A stretch of DNA of 15,665 nucleotides from an uncultured Eubacteriales bacterium (GTDB lineage Bacteria; Bacillota; Clostridia; Oscillospirales; Acutalibacteraceae): NCBI GenBank assembly GCA_900540235.1, contig UQEY01000042.1:1-15665 (forward strand). Reading direction: 5' to 3'. Positions within the stretch are counted from its first letter, which is position 1; the number at the start of each line of letters is the position of its first letter. Below are positions 5,257 through 11,859 of the stretch, in pieces. Below the pieces are notes generated by a model. The model searched no databases. It was not told where the DNA came from and was given only the letters and a program-made list of their open reading frames with translations. Both the position numbers and the translations under genes were made by a program.

Positions 5257-5374
5257 TAGTTTTTCTCTCCCTCAGTCAACAAAGTTGACAGCTCCCTCGT
5301 CAGAGGGAGCCAAGTTCTTGCTTCCCTCTGACGAGGGAAGTGGCGGCTTCGCCGTCGATAGGAGAGAAACCTAT
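5257..5374. repeat. Four-hairpin palindromic repeat (MITE-like), full copy
   Basis: Terminal inverted repeats TTTCTCTCC (5262-5270) and GGAGAGAAA (5361-5369) enclose hairpins at 5275-5289 (GTCAAC/GTTGAC), 5291-5310 (GCTCCCTC/GAGGGAGC), 5321-5340 (CTTCCCTC/GAGGGAAG) and 5342-5353 (GGCG/CGCC). The whole unit is symmetric about 5315.5 (CAAGTTCTTG), so the two inner hairpins can also pair with each other. No protein is encoded. A second copy starts at 15609. The sequence at 5233-5253 (GGTTGACGGCTACGCCAC) resembles the inverted right arm and may be a remnant of another copy. Confidence 0.85.
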
Positions 5375-5411
5375 GTTATGCTAAATTATAATTTATCAAC
5401 CAATTTCCTAT

Positions 5412-5442
5412 AAAAAACAAAAACCCCCAACAGCGTTGGAGG
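5412..5442 (-). terminator. Rho-independent terminator of the leftward PHP gene
   Basis: On the minus strand, CCTCCAAC, a 3-nt loop and GTTGGGGG (5442 to 5424, one mismatch) are followed by TTTTTGTTTTTT. It lies about 50 bp past the PHP gene stop. A TTGAC-CAAA-GTCAA dyad at about 5450-5463 lies in between. Confidence 0.85.
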
Positions 5443-5490
5443 AATGTCCTTTGACCAAAGTCAATTTGCCATACAAAAGATAGTTATATA

Positions 5491-6384
5491 TTATTCATTT
5501 TCATTTTGAGCTTTTGCAAGCGCTTCTTTTTCAGCCTTGCGCATAGCTCTTTTTTTCTTTGCCTTGTAGCCTAAAAGCTTGTCAAGGTGTTCGTCAGGGG
5601 TAGTGCAAGTGCCGAGGGTAACGGTTGAAGAACCGTAAATACCGTGGAAATCGGAACCACCGGTCATAAGAAGCTTCTTTTCCTTACAAATACCGCCGAG
5701 CATTTCAATCTCCATATCGGAAGCTGACGGATGCCAAACCTCAATACCGTCAAGACCCATCTCAACATAATCGTCAATCTCGTCAAAATTATCAAGAAAA
5801 GCAGGGTGAGCAAGAACGGCAATGCCGCCTGCACCGTGAATTTCGTCAATAACTTCCTTAACATCAGGGTACTTGGTAGGAGCTAAAAGGTTGGTTTCGC
5901 TGTCAGGCGAAAAGAGTGCGTCATAAAGGTCGCCGAAAATTTTATCGGTATATCCGGCGTCCATAAGAGCGTGCATAATATGTTGCTTGAATAAATTTGT
6001 TGAGCCTGAAGCGTGGCTGATAATAAATTCCGTTGAAATAGGAAATCTTGCCGCAACTTTAAGCATCATAATTTGACCTGCCCTTTTGCGTGCAACCGAA
6101 GTGCGCTTGCAAATACCCTCAAGCCTATCCGGTGTGTCGGCAAGATAACAAAGAATGTGAACCTTTTTGCCTGCTTCATTGTCAAAAGCAGAAAGCTCAA
6201 CACCCGGTATAACATTAACTCCGTAACGCTTACCGATAACCTGCCCTCTTACTGTGCCTGCAAGGCAGTCATGGTCTGTTATGGCAATAGTATCAATACC
6301 GCTTTTTTGAGCGATAACAATAAGGTCTTCAATGCCAACAGATCCGTCGCTAAGTTTTGTATGACAATGTAAATCTGCTGCCAT
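5491..6384 (-). CDS. PHP-domain phosphoesterase (YciV/RNase AM-like), 297 aa
   Basis: This is a metal-dependent phosphoesterase of the PHP superfamily. The metal-binding motifs of the fold are visible in order: DLHCHTKLSDG (His6, His8, Asp13), ITDHD (Asp37, His38), PGVELS (Glu63), His76, LAHPA (His193) and GGSDFHG (Asp245, His247). The order and length fit the YciV/TrpH group, whose E. coli member is a 5'-3' exonuclease acting on short RNA and on 3',5'-bisphosphonucleotides (established for that member; activity here is inferred). A basic, Lys/Ala-rich tail (about 275-297) could contact nucleic acid. The start has AAGGAG 8 nt upstream. The gene has its own promoter and a leader of about 120 nt with dyad sequences, and ends at its own terminator. 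Histidinol-phosphatase-like activity is a less likely alternative. Confidence 0.85.
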   Translation of the reverse strand: MAADLHCHTKLSDGSVGIEDLIVIAQKSGIDTIAITDHDCLAGTVRGQVIGKRYGVNVIPGVELSAFDNEAGKKVHILCYLADTPDRLEGICKRTSVARKRAGQIMMLKVAARFPISTEFIISHASGSTNLFKQHIMHALMDAGYTDKIFGDLYDALFSPDSETNLLAPTKYPDVKEVIDEIHGAGGIAVLAHPAFLDNFDEIDDYVEMGLDGIEVWHPSASDMEIEMLGGICKEKKLLMTGGSDFHGIYGSSTVTLGTCTTPDEHLDKLLGYKAKKKRAMRKAEKEALAKAQNENE

Positions 6385-6402
6385 AACAATCTCCTTTCGA
6401 TT

Positions 6403-6487
6403 AAATAGACAGTTAAACTGCTATTTGGTGAGTAATAAAGTAGGGTTAGCACTTTTACTAAAGCCCCGTAGTTTACTTAGAGTAAAA
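6403..6487 (-). promoter_or_regulatory. Structured leader of the PHP gene
   Basis: The untranslated leader has two dyads. At 6403-6426, AAATAG-a-CAGTT-a-AACTG-CTATTT is almost perfectly symmetric and ends about 6 bp from the ribosome binding site. At 6453-6487, TTTTACT and AGTAAAA, with further pairs inside, flank a GC-rich centre (AAGCCCCGTAG). Both could be RNA hairpins or operator sites. I do not recognise a known riboswitch. Confidence 0.4.
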
Positions 6488-6510
6488 ATGCAGTTTGTCC
6501 CTCAACATAT

Positions 6511-6539
6511 AGGATAACATACTTATTATTATTTTTCAA
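6511..6539 (-). promoter_or_regulatory. Leftward sigma-A promoter for the PHP gene
   Basis: On the minus strand, TTGAAA (6539-6534), a 17-bp spacer and TATCCT (6516-6511) form a good promoter. It lies between the maf stop (6605) and the PHP gene, so PHP can be expressed apart from the zapA operon, although no terminator is visible after maf. Confidence 0.65.
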
Positions 6540-6604
6540 GTTTATTTTAGACAATTATTCTCTTTTTTAACACCTAATCGCCAAAAAATACACAAATAGG
6601 CTTA

Positions 6605-7153
6605 TTAACGATTAAATAATTTTAAAACTCGATTGAGCCTGCTTATCGGAAGACCGACAACATTAAAATAATCACCGTCGATTTTTTCCACAAGAAGTGA
6701 GCCTTTGCCCTGAATACCGTATGAACCCGCTTTGTCAAAAGGCTCGGCGGTTGCAATATATTCTTCAATTTCTTCATCTGTCAACTCAAACATTTTAACC
6801 TTGGTTTGAACGCTGAAAGTTTCAATCTTTTCGCCTTTAATAACGCTCACACCCGTAAAAACGCTGTGCTCTTTGCCGCTGAGCATTCTAAGAGTTGCAA
6901 AAGCGTCGGCTTCGTCCCTCGGTTTGCCCAAAATTTTGCCGTCAAGCGCAACAACCGTATCGGCACCGATAACAATATCGTTTTCATTTTTAAGCGGCTC
7001 TGCTTTGATTCTTGAAAGGTATTCAACAGCTTTATCGGGAGTAATACCCTGCGGCAAAGTTTCGTCAACATCGGCGCTTTTAACCGTAAAATCAGTTGTT
7101 ATAAAAGATAAAAGTTCCTTTCTCCTCGGTGATTTTGAAGCTAAAATAATCAT
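6605..7153 (-). CDS. maf: Maf-family nucleotide pyrophosphatase (dTTP/UTP type), 182 aa
   Basis: This cytoplasmic house-cleaning enzyme hydrolyses non-canonical or excess nucleoside triphosphates to the monophosphate and pyrophosphate. The family signature ASKSPRRKELL is at residues 5-15. ADVDETLP is at 27-34, the catalytic GADTVV at 63-68, GKP at 76-78, YGIQGKGS at 145-152 and GDYFNVVGLP at 160-169. The length matches the YhdE-type members, which prefer dTTP/UTP (established for the family). The ATG overlaps the U32 gene stop by one base (TAATG), which implies translational coupling. Maf proteins are often linked with cell-division genes in Firmicutes, which suits an operon that starts with zapA. 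No terminator follows it. Confidence 0.95.
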   Translation of the reverse strand: MIILASKSPRRKELLSFITTDFTVKSADVDETLPQGITPDKAVEYLSRIKAEPLKNENDIVIGADTVVALDGKILGKPRDEADAFATLRMLSGKEHSVFTGVSVIKGEKIETFSVQTKVKMFELTDEEIEEYIATAEPFDKAGSYGIQGKGSLLVEKIDGDYFNVVGLPISRLNRVLKLFNR

Positions 7154-9153
7154 TAAAGTGCACCTCTTTGGTAAAGTCCTCTTGTGTATTTAAAATCGGG
7201 TTTCGCACCGCTTTCATAAAGTGAAATTATATTTTCCACCTGCTTTTTATTTTCAACAGTAAAAGCAAAATGGATAAAATCGGTGTGTATTTCATCAAGC
7301 CTGTCAAGCATATATGTCGGCACGCAGTTAAGCATTTCCACGCAGGGAAAATCACTGCAAATAACAGGAAATTCCATACCCTTTCTGTCCGTTAAACAGC
7401 CGTGCCCGTTACATTCAAAACATCCGATATCATTCTTTATCGGGCAATTACGAGTAAGCATAAGCGGCGCATAACCGTAAACAAACATACCCGTGTCAGG
7501 TGCGTTAATATTATTAATTTGCGACTGAGTAAGTTCAAAAGACAAAATCGGACGCTCGATAAGATTTGCCGAAACGCTGTTAAAGACATTTAAGCCGAAA
7601 TCTCCCCAAACTTCAAATCCCATATCTTTGCAAAGTTGATACGAACCGATATTGCCGCAAAGCGCCTTGTTTACCCCTGCCTTTTTGAGTTTTTCAAGTT
7701 TCGATTTAAGTTCGTTTTCAATGCCGAAAAGACCCCTTGGCAAAACCACTCCCGCACGGTTGTCAACAAAATCTTCAACAGATGAATCAATAGGAATAAA
7801 CACTGTTTTAAACGGATGCTTATCGGGTATTTGAGCGGCACTTTTAAACGAAGCGGTAGCATATGGGACACTGTTTTTAGCCTTGGCTCTTACAACATCA
7901 AACGCCTTGTATTTAAAGCTGATTTTGTCCGTTTTATTAAGTTTTTCAACAGCTTCCCTTCTCATTTCATTTATTTTGGAAGCAGGCAAAATCAAGCCGT
8001 CATCAACAGTAATATTAACTTCGTTCGCGTAAAATTGAGTGCCGCCGAGTTTGCTGAGCCTTTCAGTCAGACTTTCGGCAGTCATAGGCTTGTTTATTGC
8101 CTTTTCGGGCATATCGCCGACTACTTTTACACTTTTATCGCCGCTACTCATTTTGAGCAATGCGTTTTCACCGTTTTTGCAGACAAAATCAATATTCACC
8201 GGCAAAAGCGGTACTTCCTTTTCATAATTTTTTGCAATTTCTTTAAGCACACTGCTTGAAGCTGAAACAACATCTTCTTTCTGCCTTGTGCCAAACATAT
8301 TTTTGCCGAGTTTCGCATTAAGGTAGCCGTCGGTAAAACCGCTTCTTGAAAAAACGCTTCTAAGCATAAATTCGTCGGACGGGGTATATTTGCCGTCTAT
8401 CGCTTTTTTTACGGCTGAAACAGCGGCGCTGACATATTCTGGTCTTTTCATCCTGCCCTCTATTTTAAGGCTTGTTATACCGACAAGTTTATCAAGTTCG
8501 CCGACAAGGCTCAAATCTTTAAGCGACAGAGCGTGAGTAGCATTGCCGCCGGCAGTAAACGGCAAACGGCACGGCTGAGCGCAAAGCCCCCTGTTGCCGC
8601 TTCTTGAGCCTATCATAGACGACAAATAGCACTGACCCGAAACAGACATACAAAGTGCACCGTGAACAAAAAGTTCAAGTTCAAGCGAAGTATTTTCCCT
8701 TATTTCCTTAATCTCGTCAAGGCTCATCTCTCTCGGCAAAACTATGCGTTTAAAGCCCATTTGCTCCGCCGCTTTTGCACCCGAAGGCGACATAATGCTC
8801 ATTTGGGTTGAGCCGTGAAGCCTTGCAGTGGGAAAATGTTCTCTAATCATTTTTGCCACGCCGATATCCTGAACGATGAAAGCGTCAATTCCGTTTGAAA
8901 GAGCGTCTTTGACCGCATTGTATGCCTCTCTCATTTCTTCGTCCGACACAACAATATTGAGCGTTAAGTAAACCTTAACACCCCTTTGGTGGCAATACTC
9001 GACTGCCTTTTTCATTTCTTCATTATCAAAATTGCCGGCGTTGCGACGGGCATTAAACGACTTACCGCCAAGGTAAATCGCATTTGCACCGCTACGCACA
9101 CCGGCAACAAGTGACTCCATACTTCCCGCAGGAGCCAAAATTTCAAATTTCAT
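7153..9153 (-). CDS. U32-family protein, RlhA/TrhP-like, 666 aa
   Basis: This is a large 'U32 peptidase' with a TIM-barrel-like N-terminal domain (EILAPAGSMESLVAGVRSG at 4-22). The family signature LFVHGALCMSVSGQC with later RSGNRGLCAQPC places Cys168, Cys175, Cys191 and Cys195 as a probable iron-sulfur site. A second Cys-rich motif lies near the C-terminus (CPIKNDIGCFECNGHGC, then TDRKG). Relatives with these cysteines (RlhA, TrhP, UbiU/UbiV) are prephenate- or oxygen-dependent RNA or quinone hydroxylases rather than proteases (established). The length is closest to RlhA (23S rRNA C2501 hydroxylation), so RNA hydroxylation is my best inference. The ATG at 9153 is chosen because the family N-terminus MKFEILAPAG begins there; a TTG further upstream would lie inside zapA. 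The ribosome binding site is weak (AAAGAGAAA). It follows zapA by 22 bp and overlaps maf by one base. Confidence 0.9.
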   Translation of the reverse strand: MKFEILAPAGSMESLVAGVRSGANAIYLGGKSFNARRNAGNFDNEEMKKAVEYCHQRGVKVYLTLNIVVSDEEMREAYNAVKDALSNGIDAFIVQDIGVAKMIREHFPTARLHGSTQMSIMSPSGAKAAEQMGFKRIVLPREMSLDEIKEIRENTSLELELFVHGALCMSVSGQCYLSSMIGSRSGNRGLCAQPCRLPFTAGGNATHALSLKDLSLVGELDKLVGITSLKIEGRMKRPEYVSAAVSAVKKAIDGKYTPSDEFMLRSVFSRSGFTDGYLNAKLGKNMFGTRQKEDVVSASSSVLKEIAKNYEKEVPLLPVNIDFVCKNGENALLKMSSGDKSVKVVGDMPEKAINKPMTAESLTERLSKLGGTQFYANEVNITVDDGLILPASKINEMRREAVEKLNKTDKISFKYKAFDVVRAKAKNSVPYATASFKSAAQIPDKHPFKTVFIPIDSSVEDFVDNRAGVVLPRGLFGIENELKSKLEKLKKAGVNKALCGNIGSYQLCKDMGFEVWGDFGLNVFNSVSANLIERPILSFELTQSQINNINAPDTGMFVYGYAPLMLTRNCPIKNDIGCFECNGHGCLTDRKGMEFPVICSDFPCVEMLNCVPTYMLDRLDEIHTDFIHFAFTVENKKQVENIISLYESGAKPDFKYTRGLYQRGAL

Positions 9154-9175
9154 ACTGTTTCTCTTTCGACTGAAA

Positions 9176-9529
9176 TTACTTGCTTGCAGCAAGTTTGTCC
9201 CTAAGGTCGCTTATCTCACGATTAAGCCTTTCAACCTCACGCCTTGCAACATCAACTTCCATTCTTGCCCTTGCGCTGTCCTCAAGATAATCTTTAATTT
9301 GAGCACGAAGATTATCGGCAGAAGCAGTAGCTTTTTTGCTTGCGTCGGCATTGTCAAGTGCAACGAGCACAGCCGCCTGTGTCATAGAAAGTGACGGGTT
9401 AGCGTTAATAATCGCTCTCATATTTTCGCTGATTTCGTCAGCAAGAGTTTCAACATATTCCGGTTCATCTTCGGTAACTATTGTATAGCTTGCGCCACCG
9501 ATTTTTACATGTACTTTGTTTTTATTCAT
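9176..9529 (-). CDS. zapA: Cell division protein ZapA, 117 aa
   Basis: ZapA binds and bundles FtsZ and stabilises the division ring. The N-terminal globular part (residues 1-50) has the family pattern NKVHVKIGGASYTI, then EPEYVETLADEISENM. The C-terminal half (about 55-117) is a long coiled coil rich in Ala, Arg and Glu, ending RREVERLNREISDLRDKLAA; it is longer than in E. coli-type ZapA, as often seen in Clostridia. The start ATG at 9529 has AAGGTG 6-7 nt upstream; an in-frame TTG 15 bp earlier overlaps that site and is rejected. It is the first gene of the operon zapA-U32-maf, driven by the near-consensus promoter at 9571-9599. Confidence 0.93.
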   Translation of the reverse strand: MNKNKVHVKIGGASYTIVTEDEPEYVETLADEISENMRAIINANPSLSMTQAAVLVALDNADASKKATASADNLRAQIKDYLEDSARARMEVDVARREVERLNREISDLRDKLAASK

Positions 9530-9570
9530 AATTAGCACCTTCAATTAAATCGACATATTTCTACTCAATA

Positions 9571-9599
9571 AGTATAGCAACAATAAGTGAACTTGTCAA
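9571..9599 (-). promoter_or_regulatory. Leftward sigma-A promoter of the zapA operon
   Basis: On the minus strand, TTGACA (9599-9594), a 17-bp spacer and TATACT (9576-9571) are close to perfect consensus. The start would be at about 9564, giving a leader of about 35 nt before zapA. Confidence 0.85.
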
Positions 9600-9653
9600 T
9601 GCGAATAAATTAGTAGTTTAACAAAATTTTAGTAAAAATTTATATTATTTTCC

Positions 9654-9682
9654 TTGATAAATTGCTTTTGTTATTTTAGAAT
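9654..9682 (+). promoter_or_regulatory. Rightward promoter of the MarR-family gene
   Basis: TTGATA (9654-9659), a 17-bp spacer and TAGAAT (9677-9682) precede the MarR gene by 32 bp. The promoter diverges from the zapA promoter, with about 55 bp of AT-rich DNA between the -35 elements. I see no clear MarR-type palindrome on it. Confidence 0.7.
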
Positions 9683-9714
9683 ATAAATGTAAAATATTTT
9701 GGAGGAAGTAATTT

Positions 9715-10179
9715 ATGGATGAATTCGGCACAAATAAAATAGGCTATGACTTAACCGCTGTTGCAAACTTTTTTAAGCACAGTGCTACCGACATTCAAAA
9801 AAAAGTTTATCCAAGCAGGCTTTCGGCTTCAAACGGATATATTCTCTCTTTTCTTTGCGAAAATGAGGGCAAAGACATTTTTCAAAAAGATATCGAAAAA
9901 GAGTTTGATATCGGGCGTTCAAGCGTCTCGGCTATACTAAATGAATTTGAAAAATATAATCTTATTGAACGAAAGAGCGTCACGAGTGACGGCAGGCTTA
10001 AAAAAGTAGTTGTAACCCCTGGAGCAAAAATCATTAATGACGCCTGCAAAAAAGAAATAAATCATTTTTTCTACGACCTTGCAAGTGATTTAAGCGATGA
10101 CGAAGTAAAAACATTTGTCAAAGTTTTAAGCACTATGAAGAAAAACAGTGAAAGAATAAGATATGACAGTCTTTTTTAA
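9715..10179 (+). CDS. MarR-family transcriptional regulator, 154 aa
   Basis: This is a winged-helix regulator that would act as a dimer. An N-terminal helix (about 8-30) is followed by the HTH: FQKDIEKEFDIGRSSVSAIL at 56-75 contains helix 2 and the recognition helix. The wing is at about 85-100 (IERKSVTSDGRLKKVVVTP), with the conserved DGR/K pattern of MarR proteins. C-terminal dimerisation helices follow (about 105-150). AGGAGG lies 8 nt before the ATG. The gene stands alone between its own promoter and terminator, so no target or ligand can be read from an operon. The divergent zapA operon and the rightward wall-polymer operon are its only neighbours. Autoregulation is likely from family habit, but no operator is visible. 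Confidence 0.9.
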   Translation: MDEFGTNKIGYDLTAVANFFKHSATDIQKKVYPSRLSASNGYILSFLCENEGKDIFQKDIEKEFDIGRSSVSAILNEFEKYNLIERKSVTSDGRLKKVVVTPGAKIINDACKKEINHFFYDLASDLSDDEVKTFVKVLSTMKKNSERIRYDSLF

Positions 10180-10194
10180 AACTTAATATATTTT

Positions 10195-10227
10195 AAAAAC
10201 CGCCTTTTTGAGGTGGTTTTGTTTTTT
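10195..10227 (+). terminator. Rho-independent terminator of the MarR-family gene
   Basis: AAAAACCGCC (10195-10204) pairs with GGTGGTTTT (10212-10220) over a short T-rich loop, followed by GTTTTTT. It lies 15 bp after the stop codon and separates this gene from the tar-like operon. Confidence 0.85.
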
Positions 10228-10264
10228 AATACATAAATGTAATAAAATTATAATATTTATATCA

Positions 10265-10293
10265 TAGACAATCGCACAAAATTATGATATTAT
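10265..10293 (+). promoter_or_regulatory. Promoter of the tar-like operon
   Basis: TAGACA (10265-10270), a 17-bp spacer and TATTAT (10288-10293) form a good sigma-A promoter 72 bp before the first start codon. It is the only convincing promoter seen ahead of the four-gene operon. Confidence 0.65.
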
Positions 10294-10365
10294 ATATAAG
10301 ATATATATGCTGTGGTATTGCGCTTTGCACCAACACGGCTATTTTTAGGGTTACGAGGGTTTGAT

Positions 10366-11859
10366 ATGAACGACTATAAAATAGAAGTAGTCAATTTAAA
10401 CATAACTAACAATTATGTAGAAATGACAGTTGAGCTTACAGGGGGAAATAAGCTTTACTACCCGAGGATTTCGGCTTGCTTTTACAGTGAAAACGACAAC
10501 CGCATTTTGCCTATGGATTTAAAATCGTGTAACGACAACAAAGCTGTTGCAATAGGTATATTTGACGCACCTTTTCTTTTCTATAACAATAACAAAAGCC
10601 AAAATGTTAAAGTTGACTTTTTGTTCAGCGACGGCACCGGCAACAATTTAATAGTTAAGCCGGAAAAGGAAATTATCATTCCGATTAAGAAAAAGAGCAA
10701 ATTGGCGCATTTCTTTTCAAGCAGTAAAAGAGAAAAGACGAAAATGATATTTTCTGTTGTAATGAGCGTTTTGTTTTTGCCGTACAAAAGGATGAAAGTT
10801 CAGCCTAATAAGGTCACTTTTTTGTCTAACCGTGCCGACAGATTAACCGGCAACATTAAATCGGTCTTTTTTGAAATGACTAAGATTGACGGCATTGAAA
10901 TAAATGTTCTTTGCAAAAAAGGCGGACTTGAAACAAATTTACCTAATCTTTTTAAATTTCTGAAGCTTTATGCAACGAGCTCGGTTGTATTTGTTGACGA
11001 TTATTATCATTTTCTTTCTTATTTGAAGAAAAAGGATGATGTAAGGCTTATCCAACTTTGGCACGCTTGCGGCGCATTTAAAACTTTCGGTTTTTCAAGG
11101 CTCGGCCGTGACAGTTATTTAAGGCAGAGTTCGCCTAACCACAGGCAGTACGACTATGTTGTTGTAAGCTCAAACGAGGTTATTCCATACTATGCGGAGG
11201 GCTTCGGCGTTGCTATGAATAAAGTAATTGCGCTCGGCTCGCCGAGGTGCGATGTACTCGAAAACGAAGATTACAAAAAGCGTTTTCGCAAAAAGTTTTA
11301 CAAGGAAAACGAGCAACTCAAAGGCAAAAAGATTATGCTGTTTGCTCCTACTTTCCGTGGCGGCGGTATGGGTAACTGCCGTTATCCGGTTGAAAAGTTT
11401 GAAGCCGATAAAATATTTGAAAACATAAGCGACGACTGGGTAATACTTGTCAAAATGCATCCGTATCTTAAAGAAAGACCGATATGCTCGCCTAAGTATC
11501 GAGGCAGAATGATTGACTTCACTTCAAAATACGATGTTAACGACTTGCTTCTTGTTACCGACTTGCTTATAACCGACTATTCAAGTGTTATTTTTGAAGC
11601 TTCTATAGTTGATATTCCTATGCTGTTTTTTGCATTTGACCTTAACGAATACAGCCGTGACCGAGATTTTTATTGCAACTTTGCTTCATTCGTTCCCGGA
11701 AAAATTGTACTTAATACCGATGAAATGATTGATTCGATAAACAATAACGATTTTAAAAAGGAACTTGTTAAACCGTTTAGGCAAAGGTATTTTGGCGAAA
11801 CTACCGGAAACGCAACCAAAAATGTTGTTGAATTTACAAAGGAGCTTTTAAAAGAATAA
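10366..11859 (+). CDS. CDP-glycerol/CDP-ribitol phosphotransferase (TagF/TarL-like), 497 aa
   Basis: This is a membrane-associated transferase that adds polyol-phosphate units from a CDP-polyol to a teichoic-acid-like chain at the inner face of the membrane. A beta-rich N-terminal domain (about 1-108) is followed by a basic and hydrophobic patch (about 109-142) likely to touch the membrane, then the Glyphos_transf catalytic fold. Key motifs are QLWHACGAFKTFGF (His233), VVSSNEV, AEGFG, APTFRG, LVKMHP (His365) and TDLLITDYSSVIFE (about 398-411). The two histidines correspond by motif to the essential ones of TagF (established). The ATG at 10366 has GAGGG about 8 nt upstream; an in-frame GTG 54 bp earlier lacks a site. 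The downstream tarI-tarJ pair suggests CDP-ribitol as donor, but glycerol cannot be excluded. The stop overlaps the next start by one base. Confidence 0.9.
   Translation: MNDYKIEVVNLNITNNYVEMTVELTGGNKLYYPRISACFYSENDNRILPMDLKSCNDNKAVAIGIFDAPFLFYNNNKSQNVKVDFLFSDGTGNNLIVKPEKEIIIPIKKKSKLAHFFSSSKREKTKMIFSVVMSVLFLPYKRMKVQPNKVTFLSNRADRLTGNIKSVFFEMTKIDGIEINVLCKKGGLETNLPNLFKFLKLYATSSVVFVDDYYHFLSYLKKKDDVRLIQLWHACGAFKTFGFSRLGRDSYLRQSSPNHRQYDYVVVSSNEVIPYYAEGFGVAMNKVIALGSPRCDVLENEDYKKRFRKKFYKENEQLKGKKIMLFAPTFRGGGMGNCRYPVEKFEADKIFENISDDWVILVKMHPYLKERPICSPKYRGRMIDFTSKYDVNDLLLVTDLLITDYSSVIFEASIVDIPMLFFAFDLNEYSRDRDFYCNFASFVPGKIVLNTDEMIDSINNNDFKKELVKPFRQRYFGETTGNATKNVVEFTKELLKE

Noticed and set aside
5275..5353. 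Reading the repeated hairpins as a CRISPR array or a tRNA
   Set aside because: There are no regularly spaced identical repeats with unique spacers and no cloverleaf; the structure is a symmetric hairpin cluster.
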